DNA of 64,000 nt from Amorphophallus konjac (GCA_022559845.1 CM040125.1:286364200-286428199), one strand, 5' to 3'; numbered from the stretch's first letter, positions 43,026 to 56,549 are shown. The notes: generated from the sequence alone by a model not told the origin. A program made the numbers and translations.

Positions 43026-45960
43026 TGTTAAGGTGCTAGGCCCGGATACAGAGGGGGGTGAATGTATCCTTCTATGAATAATGACCAAATAAAAAACCAG
43101 ATGCTAGACGCAATCCCAGAATAAAACTAATTCGATTAAACTTATGAGCAAACACATGAAGCGCGTCTATCCAAGCATCTAGCGGAAGCAATCGCACAAA
43201 GCAAACCATTGCTCAAAAGATTTTTAGGTGGTTCGGTCCTCCAGACCTACATCCACCCCTCACTCCCAACCGGAGTGAGGCTTCACTAGCCAATGCTAGA
43301 ATCAAGCAGACTTAGTCTGCAACAGGTGCTGACACACAGCTTGACCAGGGGAACACACTCCCCTCTTCCTCCCAACCGGAGGGACACCCCAAGTGACTCC
43401 CAATCACTTGGAAACCAGAGGTCGTAGACCTCTCTTCCTCCAAGCCAGGAGGGACCCCTGGACTTGCAACCCGCAAGCCCAGAACCGGAGATCAGATCTC
43501 CCTTCCTCCAAACCGGAGGGAACACACAAGTGACTTCCAGCCACTTGCAAACTAGAGGTCGCAGACCTCTCTTCCTCCAGACCAGGAGGGACCCGACCTC
43601 AATCCAGAGGATCAGAAGTACAAAGCTAACCAAATGAAAAAGGAAAAATAAGAAAACAGAAAATACACAGCGATCGGAAGGCTGTAAATGAAGAACACGA
43701 ATGTAGCTCTCAAAGGAGCAGATCTGGCTAGGATTTAATCCAGACGCCAGAGGACAGATCTTCAGTAGCTTCTTCCTTCTTCTCCACGAACTCTCTCTCT
43801 CTCTCTATCTCTCTTTCTTTCTCCTCTTCTCTCCTTTTCTCCCACGCTATTCTCTCCTTTTTCTCTGCAACCCCTTTTTCTTCTGCTGGCTCACTCTTCT
43901 TCTATTTCTTCTTCTTCTCTTTTTCTTCCTCTTTTCTTTTTCTGGATCGAAGGGCTTTCTGCTCTCCAGGCTTCTTCTTCGATCAGTCTTCATCTGTTGA
44001 ATGAAGGCTTCCTTTTATAAGCAGCAGCCAGCAGGAGGGCAGCACTGGGCGCGTGTGGCTTCCACATTTCCCGCCCAGAACTTGTGGCCACGTGCCAGTC
44101 TCTCAGCCAGCTTCAGCACACGTGTCACAATCCTGTCTGCCCTTCCAGCCTCGGATCACGTGCCACCCAGTCACTGGGGAATATTCTTCCTCGGACCACC
44201 TTCTTCTTTTTGTTTTTCTTCTTCTCCTGCAAAGAGATTAAAACCATTAATACTCAGGGTTCTCTATATATATATATACCTGAAATAAGTCGGTTGACAC
44301 TCAAGCTAAAGCTGCACGAGGTGTGTAGGAACAACAAAAGGTGCACTATACTGAGAACGACACAAGGTACATAACATGACTACAGCACGAGATAAAGAGA
44401 GAACGACACAAGGTACCACAGTAACAAAGCTAACACTACAAAGGGAACGACACGATGTCAGATGAGAACAGCACGAGGTGAGAAGGAAATAACACGGAGT
44501 AAAACGATAGAAACACACGATCAGAGGGACCTTGGACGAAGATAGAAAGAAGCAACACGAAGACACAAATACAAAAACAACATGAAGACACAAAAACAAC
44601 AACACGAAGACACAAACACAGAAACAACACGAAGACATAAAAAATGACTCGAATACAAAATCGCTCGAACTTATGAACGACTCGAAGACGAGGACGACAC
44701 GGACTAAAACCAACTCGAAGATGAAAACAGAACCCTACACGAAGTGTGGTCACAAAGCAAAAAGGACACGGGGTCTAGGAAAAATAACACGAAGACACAA
44801 ACACAGAAATAACATGAGGACACAACAAGAGACGGTCAACGAGACGCTGACTCTGTATAGACTTAAGCTAAAGCAAGACAGTCAATGTATAGACTTGATG
44901 CAGAAGCCTTCAAGTGATGTGTTGACTTTGACCAGATGAGACACTACAAGAGACGGACCAATGTATAGACTTGATAGAGATCTCTGCAGCGAATGTATAG
45001 ACTTAGAATCATGGAGGCAAATGAATAGACATCAACTCTGCACATCGAATGTATAGACTTCAAGTGTGAAGACCATTGTATAGACTTTGGATTCAAAGAT
45101 CAATGTGCAGACTTTGGATTTCACTGTGGATGTACAAACTCTGAGGAAATGAAACGAGTCAGTGTACAGACTTCAAATTCCACCGACCAGTGTATGGACT
45201 TCAACAGTGAACGGCTGTACATACTTCATGTGAAAACCCAATGTACAGACTTTGAATTCGAAGACCAATGTGCAGACTTCAAGTTTAACTGTGGATGTAC
45301 AGACTTCAGGTGTGAAGACCATTGTGCAGACTTTGGAGAACAGTTCAATGTATTGACTTAGCGTTGTATAGACATGAAGATGAATGATCAGACAATGTAT
45401 AGGCTTCACAGTTCAACAGCCATTGTATGGACTTTGAAACAGCAAATGAATAAGTATGTACACTGAGTAGAAGAGGCAGGCTATATAGACTTGGAGTTTA
45501 ACATGCATGAAAACCAGTGTACAGACTTGAATGAGTATAGAGTGTATAGACTTGAAGGCCTGAAGGTGATGTGCATACTTGCTGAGTTGACGTTGCAGCC
45601 CAATGAGTTGACGATGCAACGTATACACTTTACGTTCAACTGATGATGTGTAGACTTGAAGTTGGACAAACCAGACAATCAGTGTTCTGATGAGTCGACG
45701 CATGAGCAAGAGTGGGTCGACCCACTACTGTTCATACTAACTAAGCAGAGTGTAGCAATGAATGCTTTATGCATCAGTTAACACGACTGAACATCAAAAA
45801 TGTTAAACTAAACTGAGCAGCAAGATGACTGAACATTTGATAGACTGAATAACAGCATGATGACTCACACAGCAGGATGACTCACAGTGATTAACTCACA
45901 TCAAAAACCAATCATCAAAACCATCATTAAAACCATCATCAAAACCACATGGGCACAACA
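43026..45960 (-). repeat. 3' LTR of E (left copy, 2935 bp)
   Basis: The plus-strand ends are TGTTAAGG and CACAACA. A pyrimidine-rich block lies at 43780-43990 and a short TA run at 44261-44279. Two degenerate minisatellites lie at 44430-44830 (AACACGAAGACA-like) and 44870-45690 (27 bp period). The polypurine tract lies just to its right. Confidence 0.95.
44870..45690 (+). repeat. 27-bp minisatellite in E LTR
   Basis: The motif ATGTAYAGACTT recurs with steps of 25-28 bp in most places, for example near 45055, 45082, 45109, 45136, 45168, 45196, 45247, 45274, 45301 and 45328. Because 27 is a multiple of three, one frame gives nine-residue repeats ending CxDF. The same array stands in the right LTR (52770-53590), so it predates insertion. 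Confidence 0.8.
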
Positions 45961-45974
45961 ATCTCCCCCTTTTT
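45961..45974 (-). other. polypurine tract of E
   Basis: The minus strand reads AAAAAGGGGGAGAT immediately before the LTR start TGTTGTGCCC. Further copies of AAGGGGGAG occur inward (see findings). Confidence 0.85.
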
Positions 45975-48409
45975 GATGATGGTAACACTACACAGTGAGT
46001 CAGTCTGATGACTCAAACTATTCTCCCCCATTGACTTCATCAAAAAGAAAATAGTTTGAGAAATTAAAGCATGTATAAAAATTAAGTCAATTTCTCCCCC
46101 TTGCAAGAACATGATTCTCCCCCTTTAAGAGTGTCAGCAAAAGCATGAGTTAGAGATGATCAAAAGGAACCTGCATGCACAGGTTGAATGATATTCTCCC
46201 TCTTAGGCAAACAATCTCTCCCTTTGGTATAATCAAAATAAACCATGGGAAGGGGTATGAATGTAGATGCAGATACCAGAAATATGAATGCAAGGGCATA
46301 ATTCTTCTCCTTCTATGCAGCATGATGCATATGACAAGGAGGCTCCCCCTCAATAAATGGAACCTTATGAAATGAATGAGAAGGAGACCACATGGGCAAA
46401 CAAGGAGAAGTTCAGGTCAATTAGCAGAAGAGGTTCAATTAGCAGATTTTTAAAGAAGCTTCAACTACAAGAATTTCAGTCAGATTTTCAAGGAATTATC
46501 ATTCTCATAAATCCAAATCAGAATATTTCAAAGTCTTCCATTATAAGGGCTTATGAATGAATTTTATTGATCAGCATGGTTTAAACATGATGTATGCAGA
46601 GTTTTTCAATAAAATTCTGTATTGATATCTAACACCATGGTTTAATAAAAATGAACCAGGCCCTCATATTTATCTTGATAAATCTTCCTTTCTCTTACAC
46701 AATCAACTTTATTGACTTCTTTCGGAATTACATGCATCAGTATTGAAATCAAGCAATTTTGAAGTCATATGATTTTGTCTAGGGTTGTAGCAATTTGATT
46801 TTAGCATCAATATTCAGATATTGAGATTTGTTCAACAATTTTTCATGCTACAAATTTTACGAGCACTCTAATTCAGTGCACACCTTGTAACTAGAGGATA
46901 TACCTTGATCAGAGGCCAATATCCCTAAGCACTTAGTGTGACTAACTGTCATGCTTTATATGAACATAGATAGCATTTACACATCATGACACACTGCAAA
47001 TCATTTCTTGATGAGTGAGTTATATTTCTCAGTGTGCATGCCATTGCTCTGCCTGAAATTCAATTATTCTTAATCAGAGATAACTATGGTACCTCATGAC
47101 ACAGTCCTTTGGACATGTGTTTCTCAGTGACCAAGGTCATTGCTCTGACAGAAAATACCCTTTAGACATTTCAGAAAAATTCATTTGCTTCAAATCAATA
47201 ACAATTTCATGTACTTAACCAAATAAAGTCATGTATTCAATAATGTAGATTTCAGAAGATTTTACAAGACACAGCATGAAACAGATGGTTAAGGTTTATT
47301 AAACATGCTTCAGATATTTTTAAGAGATTTTAAAGCCAAACTCATTGAATACATTAAACTTAAACCACATGAGTTATTTCAGTCATTCATAAAAACGTAT
47401 AATAGAAGATTTCTAGTTCAAGAATTTTTCAGATTTATGATCGAGATATTCCCATTGAAATCTTCATGAAAGACTGATAGAAATCTGAAGCCAAATGATA
47501 CCAATTGATAGGAGAGATTTTGAAGCTCAATGTTTTCAAAGATATGTTCAAGGTCTGTCAATAAAATCAATAAGGAAGAATATGCAATGAATTCTCACAT
47601 GAGTATGCATTTAACAACCTATATGCAATGCATTGACTCCCCCTGACAACATGCATTTAGACAATCTTTTTGGCATTTTCAATCTAAGGAAATGCAATGC
47701 ACTTTATGTATGCAAAAACACATGCAAGTAACTCCCCCTTAAAACATGCAATATTTGCCATGAGAAACTGAACATATGATTTTGATTCATGCACATTCAG
47801 ACTGTCCTAACCAGCAAGGTGACCCATGGTACTAGGCGGAGCACTTGGTCTAAAAGACCATCTCACACATAGTAAGAACCTCCAGATAGACTTCCCTGCC
47901 TTTTGGTACCTTACCATTTATATACCATTGAGGTCATGCATGATAATTCAACATGCAGTCCTATATGCAATTCAGAATGTTCAGTGAGCTATTGCAACAC
48001 ACAAATTTCAAACAATATTCACATTCAGCTCAGATTTTCAGAAATTTCAGAGTGTATGATCAGAAAATAATGCAACTGGCAGTCGATGAATGAATATGCA
48101 AGAACAGATTTAATATCCATGCACTAGATGAAACTAAGACCAGGATATGCAAGAATACATCAAACCAGATATGCAATGAGTTTCAAAATGGGAAATGCAG
48201 AGAGATTACCTGAAAAGTTCAAAAGGGTTTTCATTCTTGAGTGCCTTGGATCATTACCCCTTTTATTCCAGTCCAAAGGCACACCTGCAAAACAAAGTTT
48301 ATTTTGCACAAACAGGTACCCAAGAAGTCTTGGGTCCTGACATGACATTATCACTTCTAGCAGGTTTTCTCAGCACATTTTTAACTTGATAGTAAGGAGC
48401 AGCAGTTTT
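45975..48409. other. noncoding 3' interior of E
   Basis: About 2.4 kb between gag and the 3' LTR contain no frame with a known domain. AT-rich, with scattered CTCCCCCTT motifs. Position suggests that pol once lay here or was replaced; no pol remnant can be recognised. Confidence 0.5.
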
Positions 48410-50799
48410 CAGATCTGATTTATGCACATTCTTGTTAGCATGAGTTCTATGTGCATATACATGAGATTTTCTGTTAACAGAATAAAAATTCTGTTTACCA
48501 AAATCAGTTTGGTTTTGATATCCTGCCAGCCAACAGGTTGCAGCCTTGTGACCTGGCTTCCCACAATGATGGCATGTAAATTTCGCAACATGGAGTTTAG
48601 CAGAGTTATTCTGAACATGCCAACAATCTCCAGCTCTGTGGCCTGGCTTCCCACAGTTATAATATGAAAGTTTTGCAAATTATTTTACAGGGAATTTAAT
48701 AAATTCAGAGTTAGAATTCTTTCCCTGAGCATGCCAGTAATTTTCAACTATGTGGCCCAATTTTCCACAGTGAGAGCATTTGAGAGAGTTTCTTTTAAAA
48801 AAGCCCAACCAGCATTCAGAGGTCTTGTGACCAATTTTGTTGCAATTAAAATATTTGACATGCTGGTTCAGAGAAGCAGTTTTGTTTATATTAAAAGCAT
48901 GTTGGTTAGCATAAGATTTAGCATGATGTGAGAGTGGTTTTTTCTTTCCATTAGCAAACCAACATTGAGCAAAGATGTGGCCTAATCTACCACAATGAGA
49001 GCATTCACTTTTCTTTGAATGAACAGCAGGTTTTCTATCATGATATTTCCTAGCATTCATCATTTCAGCATTCAAATCATCCAGTTCGTTTAATTCACAC
49101 TCATGCATTAAATGTCCAAATCTATGACAGTAGTGGCATGACATTTTCCTTTTAGATGCATGTGAGTGTGTGTGAGGACTGTGATCAACATGCACTGATG
49201 AACACTTTTTATTTATTTTCTGATTTACAATCCTTTTCTGATTTTTATCCTGTTTTCCAGTTTTCTTAGCCTTGTACTGAATTGAAGATGAAGTAGAAGG
49301 CTTTTCCTGTTCAGAAGTTTTAATGAAAATAGTTTTCAGCTTGGATCCATCAACCTTTTTCAACTTTTTAGTTTGTTTCTGATTCTTTTGAACATTTGGT
49401 GGTTTATTTTCTGAGGTGGTGGCTACATCTGATGCTTTGATAAAAGATGTCATTAGCTTATTTTTGAAAGCCTTTTTATTGACATTGTTGTAGCCTAACC
49501 CTTCCCTTTGAGTATTAACCTTAACTCCTAACAACCTATTCAGATTCTCTTGTCCACTCACAAACTTTGACAGAGATGTTTTCAGATCTTGAATTTCATT
49601 TTCTAGTGAGGAAATGTGTAACTCATAACTGACAATCTCTTGCTCACTGCAATTCATAGCTTCATTCAAAACTTTGTTAGCAGTTTTATATTTCTCAATT
49701 TCATTTTCCATATTGCTCAGTTTATCAGAATCTTCAATGCAAATAGTTTTTCCTCTTTCTAAAGTAAGAAGTCTTTCAGACATACCACTGTTTAACAGCT
49801 TCAATTTTTCAATTTCCTTTTTAAGCTTATCATTTTGAACCAATTCATTTATTAGAAGCTGATCTTCTGAATTGACTTCATACTTTCTTCCATTTTCAAT
49901 TTCCTTCATATCTTTTTGCTGTTTTTCAAGATCTTTCTGTAATTGTAAGTTTACAGATTTTATGACATTCAATTTTTCAATCAGCAATGTGTTCTCCTTT
50001 TTAAGTTTCTCTAAACTTTCTTCATTTTCTTTGGAGAAATTTTTGAGAGAATCATCTCACTTTTCAGCTTGTTTAGATCAGATTTAACACATTCAACTTC
50101 TTTCAGCAAATCCTTACTCCGAACAGACTCATGACAAGTTTGGCTAAGCTTCTTCTCAAGTTCAGAGTTTTCTTTTACATGATCTTGATTCACAATTTTC
50201 AGCAATGAAATTTGTTTCTTTAGCATTTGAATATCAGACATACAAGTATCATGAACATTTTTTAGTTCAACACAGTTTTCACATGGAGAATTGAAACTGT
50301 CTGACCTACTATTCTTCTTCAATCTTTTGTATTGTTTTCTTAACTGTTCATGAGATTCAAATAATTCAGCATATGTATTCTCCCAATCTTCTAGAGAAAA
50401 ATTCTCGAAGAGATTTACCTCATCATCATTATCTTCTTCAGTTTGATTGCTGCCTTGATCGCTGCCACTTTGGTTTCTTCTGTTGGCCATCATGCAGCTG
50501 TCCACATCTATCTCTTGAGTTCGCTTCAGTGTATCCAGAATGTCTTTAGCAGAATTGTAATCAACGAAGCATGAGTGAAAGGCTCTATCAGTAGCTGTCT
50601 TCATCAGATTTATAGCTATCTGATTTTCTTCATGCAGTGATTTTTGACTGTCAGTCCATTTGTACTTTTTCTTTGGTAGTTCATGAGGACCATGTGAAAT
50701 TACTTTCCACGGGTCTGGATTCACAGATTTAACATAATTCTTCAGACTAGCGAACCATGCATTAAAATGCGTACCACTGAAGATCGGTGGATGAGCCAT
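48410..50799 (-). pseudogene. gag of element E with six zinc knuckles
   Basis: The frame starts MAHPPIFSGTHFNAWFAS at 50799, the usual opening of copia UBN2-type gag. It continues through a Lys/Glu-rich coiled-coil region (50400-49550). A frameshift near 50020 and a stop near 48680 break it. Six knuckle-like motifs follow: CHYCHRFGHLMHEC, CSHCGRLGHIFAQC, YFNCNKIGHKTSEC, CSHCGKLGHIVENY, YYNCGKPGHRAGDC and CHHCGKPGHKAATC. Three have lost one Cys to Phe or Tyr. Gag would coat and package element RNA. The number of knuckles is unusually high, since copia gags normally have one or two. Confidence 0.85.
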
Positions 50800-50908
50800 G
50801 TGAACACAACAGATTAATGCAACAGGAATATTGATGCACTAAAAACAAATTAGCACCTAAGACTGCAAGATCGAATCTGCAGGTCGCTGGACCTTGTATG
50901 CAGACACC

Positions 50909-50920
50909 GCTCTGATACCA
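50909..50920 (-). other. primer binding site of E
   Basis: The minus strand reads TGGTATCAGAGC two bases inside the right LTR, a perfect match to the initiator-Met tRNA site. Confidence 0.9.
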
Positions 50921-50922
50921 AC

Positions 50923-53859
50923 TGTTAAGGTGCTAGGCCCGGATATAAAGGGGGGTGAATGTATCCTTCTATGAATAATGGCCAAATAAAAAACCAGATG
51001 CTAGACGCAATCACAGAATAAAACTAATTCGATTAAACTTATGAGCAAACACATGAAGCGCGTCTATCCAAGCATCTAGCGGAAGCAATCACACAAAGCA
51101 AACCATTGCTCAAAATATTTTTAGGTGGTTCGGTCCTCCAGACCTACATCCACCCCTCACTCCCAACCGGAGTGAGGCTTCACTAGCCAATGCTAGAATC
51201 AAGCAGACTCAGTCTGCAACAGGTGCTGACACACAGCTTGACCAGGGGAACACACTCCCCTCTTCCTACCAACCGGAGGGACACCCCAAGTGACTCCCAG
51301 TCACTTGGAAACCAGAGGTCGCAGACCTCTCTTCCTCCAGACAAGGAGGGACCCCTGGACTTGCAACCCGCAAGCCCAGAACCGGAGATCATATCTCCTT
51401 TCCTCCAAACCGGAGGGAACACACAAGTGACTTCCAGCCACTTGCAAACTAGAGGTCGCAGACCTCTCTTCCTCCAGACCAGGAGGGACCCGACCTCAAT
51501 CCAGAGGATCGGAAGTACAAAGCTAACCAAATGAAAAAGGAAAAATAAGAAAACAGAAAATACACAGCGATCGGAAGGCTGTAAATGAAGAACACGAATG
51601 TAGCTTTCAGAGGAGCAGATCTGGCTAGGATTTAATCCAGACGCCAGAGGACAGATCTTCAGTAGCTTCTTCCTTCTTCTCCACGAACTCTCTCTCTCTC
51701 TATCTCTCTTTCTTTCTCCTCTTCTCTCCTTTTCTCCCACGCTATTCTCTCCTTTTTCTCTGCAACCCCTTTTTCTTCTGCTGGCTCACTCTTCTTCTAT
51801 TTCTTCTTCTTCTCTTTTTCTTCCTCTTTTCTTTTTCTGGATCGAAGGGCTTTCTACTCTCCAGGCTTCTTCTTCGATCAGTCTTCATCTGTTGGATGAA
51901 GGCTTCCTTTTATAAGCAGCAGCCAGTAGGAGGGCAGCACTGGGCGCGTGTGGCTTCCACATTTCCCGCCCATAACTTGTGGCCACGTGTCAGTCTCTCA
52001 GCCAGCTTCAGCACACGTGTCACAATCCTGTTTGCCCTTCCAGCCTCGGATCACGTGCCGCCCAGTCACTGGGGAATATTCTTCCTCGGACCACCTTCTT
52101 CTTTTTATTTTTCTTCTTCTCCTACAAAGAGATTAAAACCATTAATACTCAGGGTTCTCTATATATATATATATATACCTGAAATAAGTCGGTTGACACT
52201 CAAGCTAAAGCTGCACGAGGTGTGTAGGAACAACAAAAGGTGCACTATACTGAGAACGACACAAGGTACATAAGATGACTACAGCACGAGATAAAGAGAG
52301 AACGACACGAGGTACCACAGTAACAAAGCTAACACTACAAAGGAAACGACACGAAGTCAGATGAGAACAGCACGAGGTGAGAAGGAAATAACACGGAGTA
52401 AAACGATAGAAACACACGATCAGAGGAACCTTGGACGAAGATAGAAAGAAGCAACACGAAGACACAAATACAAAAACAACATGAAGACACAAAAACAACA
52501 ACACGAAGACACAAACACAGAAACAACACGAAGACATAAAAAATGACTCGAATACAAAATCGCTCGAACTTACGAACGACTCGAAGACGAGGACGACACG
52601 GACTAAAACCAACTCGAAGACGAAAACAGAACCCTACACGAAGTGTGGTCACAAAGCAAAAAGGACACGGGGTCTAGGAAAAATAACACGAAGACACAAA
52701 CACAGAAATAACATGAGGACACAACAAGAGACGGTCAACGAGACGCTGACTCTGTACAGACTTAAGCTAAAGCAAGACAGTCGATGTATAGACTCGATGC
52801 AGAAGCCTTCAAGTGATGTGTTGACTTTGACCAGATGAGACACTGCAAGAGACGGACCAATGTATAGACTTGACAGAGATCTCTGCAGCGAATGTATAGA
52901 CTTAGAATCATGGAGGCAAATGAATAGACATCAACTCTGCACATCGAATGTATAGACTTCAAGTGTGAAGACCATTGTATAGACTTTGGATTCGAAGATC
53001 AATGTGCAGACTTTAGATTTCACTATGGATGTACAGACTCTGAGGAAATGAAACGAGTCAGTGTACAGACTTCAAATTCCACCGACCAGTGTATGGACTT
53101 CAACAGTGAACGGCTGTACATACTTCATGTGAAAACCCAATGTACAGACTTTGAATTCGAAGACCAATGTGCAGACTTCAAGTTTAACTGTGGATGTACA
53201 GACTTCAGGTGTGAAGACCATTGTGCAGACTTTGGAGAATAGTTCAATGTATTGACTTAGCGTTGTATAGACATGAAGATGAATGATCAGATAATGTATA
53301 GGCTTCACAGTTCAACAGCCATTGTATGGACTTTGAAACAGCAAATGAATAAGTATGTACACTGAGTAGAAGAAGCAGGCTGTATAGACTTGGAGTTTAA
53401 CATGCATGAAAACCAGTGTACAGACTTGAATGAGTATAGAGTGTATAGACTTAAAGGCCTGAAGGCGATGTGCATACTTGCTGAGTTGACGCTGCAGCCC
53501 AATGAGTTGACGCTGCAACGTATACACTTTATGTTCAACTGATGATGTGTAGACTTGAAGTTAGACAAACCAGACAATCAGTGTTCTGATGAGTCGACGC
53601 ATCAGCAAGAGTGGGTCGACCCACTACTGTTCGTACTAACTAAGCAGAGTGTAGCAATGAATGCTTTATGCATCAGTTAACATGACTGAACATCAAAAAT
53701 GTTAAACTAAACTGAGCAGCAAGATGACTGAACATTTGATGGACTGAATAACAGCATGATGACTCACACAGCAGGATGACTCACAGTGATTAACTCACAT
53801 CAAAAACCAATCAACAAAACCATCATTAAAACCATCATCAAAACCACATGGGCACAACA
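50923..53859 (-). repeat. 5' LTR of E (right copy, 2937 bp)
   Basis: Nearly identical to 43026-45960, with a slightly longer TA run near 52160. Followed by the CCGAT duplication. Confidence 0.95.
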
Positions 53860-53864
53860 CCGAT

Positions 53865-55370
53865 AGCCAAGGCCTCTCTGGCTCATTTTCTTGCCTTTAG
53901 GGATGGGCTTAGTTCACCCCTGCAACTGTGCGCCGAAGCCCAAGCCCGGCTGATAGCCCAACTTCAAAATCAAGTGCCATCGTTTCGAGTCTCTAATCTT
54001 GGACTTAATTTTCACATTTACTGTTGCAGTGGCGGGCTTGCGTGACGCATATGCCCATGAATAATTTAAGTCCATCACAGAAAGAACTGGCCTGTTACTC
54101 GGCCACAAAGTAGGAAGAATCTTATCTACAACCGCATCAACAGATTGGACGGTGGCGATACTTTTCACCTTAACTACCAGGCCTTGAAATGGGAACTTAA
54201 GGCATTGGTGGGCAGTTGAGGGCACAACATTCAAACTATCTATCCATGGACGAGCCAGAATTGCCTTGAAGATCGGGTCTATGTCCAGAACGTAGAACTC
54301 CACATCCATTACCAAAGGATCTAGCTCGGCCTGAACTGTCACGACCCCGTGGCACACTCGTCTAGAGTTGTCATACGCCACAATTGTTGTCGGTGTTGGC
54401 CTAAGCATGTCTTCGGAGATATTGTAGGCACGCAGTGTACTCAGTGGACACACATTTATCGATGCTCCTGTGTCCATAAGGGCTGATTCAACTGCCACTT
54501 TGTTTAGAGAAATAGTAATGCAGAGTGGCATCTGACGTGCCTCCGGGGGTGCCAATTCTGACTCAGAGAATGAAATGGTAGGCCCCCTCGTGATAGTTGC
54601 CAACACCGACGGTAAACTATCTACCGCCACGTCCTCGCTGACCATAACCTTCTGTAAAAAAACCCTTAGGGCATCTTGATGTAGCGTGGACCTTTTTATT
54701 AACTCCAGAACTGATATTTTGGCCAGCATCAGGTCCGGATGTTGTAGCAAGTCATATTTCGTGCCGGGCACGGGGTCTACTTCTTCTGCTTCAACTATTG
54801 AGGGAGGAACTTGAGGGTTGGGTGCAGATGCACCAGGGAAAGGGTAATTTCTATTGAATGGATGCCCACTCCGGAGGGCGCATTGTCGTGCCGGCACTCC
54901 CTCAGATGGACTCCCGATTGGCCCGGTAAGGTAAGGGGAAGGGGTAGAAATGGGGGTGAGGATGGCGGAGGCTGGCCTGACGGGCCCTGGCAAAATGATG
55001 ATTGGTGAAGGGTTAAATGGAGAGGTGATGATGGAGGGCATGGCGGGTAATGGTGGAAGGGTTGGCGGAACGGTGGGGAACGTAGGGGGTGCAATAGATG
55101 ATTGGGAGAGGACAGTGGGCGGAGCGGTGGCCATGGTGGTGGGCCGAAGAATGGAAGGAACAGAAGTTGCGGGGAAGTTGGTGTGGTGGAAGGCCAAGAG
55201 GTGGGCGGGGGACTCATCATCAAAAGACGACCCAACGTTAGGGGCTAGGCAGTGGACTGCATTCACTTGAGCCGGTGCCGGTGACTGTTGTTGTTGTTGC
55301 TGCTGAGGAGCGGGCGAATGTTCTGGCATGGGATTCTGATCAATCCCGATGTCTTGCTGTTGCTGTTGCT
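53865..55370 (-). pseudogene. end of gag and protease of element D
   Basis: A frame of 471 codons (55329-53914) begins with a Gln/Pro-rich tail of gag. It contains the retroviral-type aspartic protease with the active site ALMDTGASINVCPL near 54480 and ILARPWIDSL near 54250. It ends with LKLGYQPGLGFGAQLQG, the glycine-rich patch that precedes RT in Tat elements. An in-frame stop follows that patch, and E interrupts the frame at 53860. Protease would cut the polyprotein. The core looks intact, including the catalytic Asp. Confidence 0.85.
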
Positions 55371-56549
55371 GTTGCTACTGTGGAGGTTGTTGTTGTTGGA
55401 GAGGTTGCTGGAACTGCTGCTGCTGAGGCGCCGCCTGCTGCGGCCTGGCTTGTCTTCTTCTTTCTTTTATCTCTTTAATTAATTTGTGCATTTGGGCCCA
55501 ATCAATCCTATGGCCCTCATGCAAATCATAAACCAAATCTCCGAACTGATAACATCTCTTGATCGTGTGCCCGGGCTGCCGATGGTATATGCAATACCTT
55601 GACTGATCGGCTGTCGGATTCCAGTTCTGACATTTCGGAGGCAATTGAATGTCACCAGTGTACATCAAGGCCGAAAAGATGTCGGGGAGTGTTTCTGGAA
55701 GTGGAGGGTAATTGACTCTCTTGGGTCCCGGCTGAGTAGGCCCATAACCAGTGGGAGGAGGAACGTTATGGTATTGGGGTGGCTATTGAGGCTGTGGTGG
55801 TGGAGGTGGTTGTTGTGGGTGCTGGGGAGCTTGGAAAGTGGGTCGGGGAGCTTGTGGAGCGGAGAACTGGGGGTTGCGTGGGGGTTGCTGGAAATGGGGT
55901 GAAGCGGGCTGGTTAGGGAATTGAACAGCCCGGACCTGCTCATTGACTTGAACTCCCGCGGTAACTGGGCCTTGTGATTTTCAGGTGGTTTTAGATTTCT
56001 AGGCCTCGAAAAGGGAATGGATGGGAGAGTCTTTGAATTGGGTCTAGATGAACCAGGCCCGACTGTACAACTGGTGCATGTTAGAAATGTCGGTCATTGC
56101 CAAGATATTGCGGAACGTCGGGGTAGCATTAGAAATTAACAACTTCACTTTTTCCTCTTCCAGGATCTGCCCGAGCACACGCGAGGCCATCTGCCTCCAT
56201 CGATCTGCATATGCGGCAAAGTCCTCATCTGGCTTCATTTTTTCTGCAACTAAATCTGTAAAAGAATACTCGGGACCAACCCGATCCTGGAATCTCTGAA
56301 TAAACTTCTCCTTCACGGTCTTGAAACTTTCCGCCTCCTCCAGAGGCAAGGTGTAGAACCATTCAAGGGTGACCTCATCCAAGGATCAGCGGAACAGATA
56401 CGCCATCAGGCGGTCATCATGTTGGAATTGGGCCGATTCATAGAGGAACTCCCTGACATGAATAAACGGGTTGCCATTCCCGTCATATTTTTGGTACACG
56501 GGGAGCTCAGACTGGGGAGGAAAGAGAATGTCCCTGAAGTTAGGAATGG
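55371..56549 (-). pseudogene. central gag of element D
   Basis: Reading from 56549, the frame continues from the other side of C2 as SELPVYQKYDGNGNPFIHV, then a stop near 56385, then WFYTLPLEEAESFKTVKEKF and FAAYADRWRQMASRV. This is the Retrotrans_gag core of Tat elements. Past 56000 the sequence is Pro/Gln-rich. A CCHC-like finger is seen as YCIYHRQPGHTIKRCYQF near 55610-55560. The polyglutamine region (CAG repeats) has at least two CAG-to-TAG stops. Confidence 0.8.
56545..56549. repeat. target site duplication of C2, left copy (AATGG)
   Basis: AATGG precedes the 5' LTR and recurs at 63412-63416. The gag frame of D continues across the site when one copy is ignored. Confidence 0.95.

Larger units (their letters stand above)
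43026..53859 (-). mobile_element. element E: gag-only copia-type retrotransposon (10.8 kb)
   Basis: LTRs of 2935 and 2937 bp flank a 5 kb interior with a primer binding site next to the right LTR and a polypurine tract next to the left one, so E is on the minus strand. The only coding region is gag; no protease, integrase, RT or RNase H is visible. The gag start (UBN2-like), long LTRs and AAAAAGGGGGAGAT polypurine tract fit the copia superfamily, perhaps near SIRE/Maximus. The two LTRs differ by about 3 percent over the first 200 bp and less elsewhere, so insertion is fairly recent. It must rely on another element for enzymes. Confidence 0.9.

Noticed and set aside
44306..44713. Val/Cys/Phe-rich frame of 135 codons, also at 52205-52612
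   Set aside because: It is antisense to the AACACGAAGACA minisatellite inside both LTRs of E; conserved only because the LTRs are duplicates.
51183..51740. 185-codon minus-strand frame in the right LTR of E
   Set aside because: Lies inside the LTR, corresponds to a broken frame in the left copy, and has no domain.
54795..55235. Proline-rich 146-codon frame
   Set aside because: Shadow frame of the gag tail of D, which is the real coding frame by its continuity into protease.
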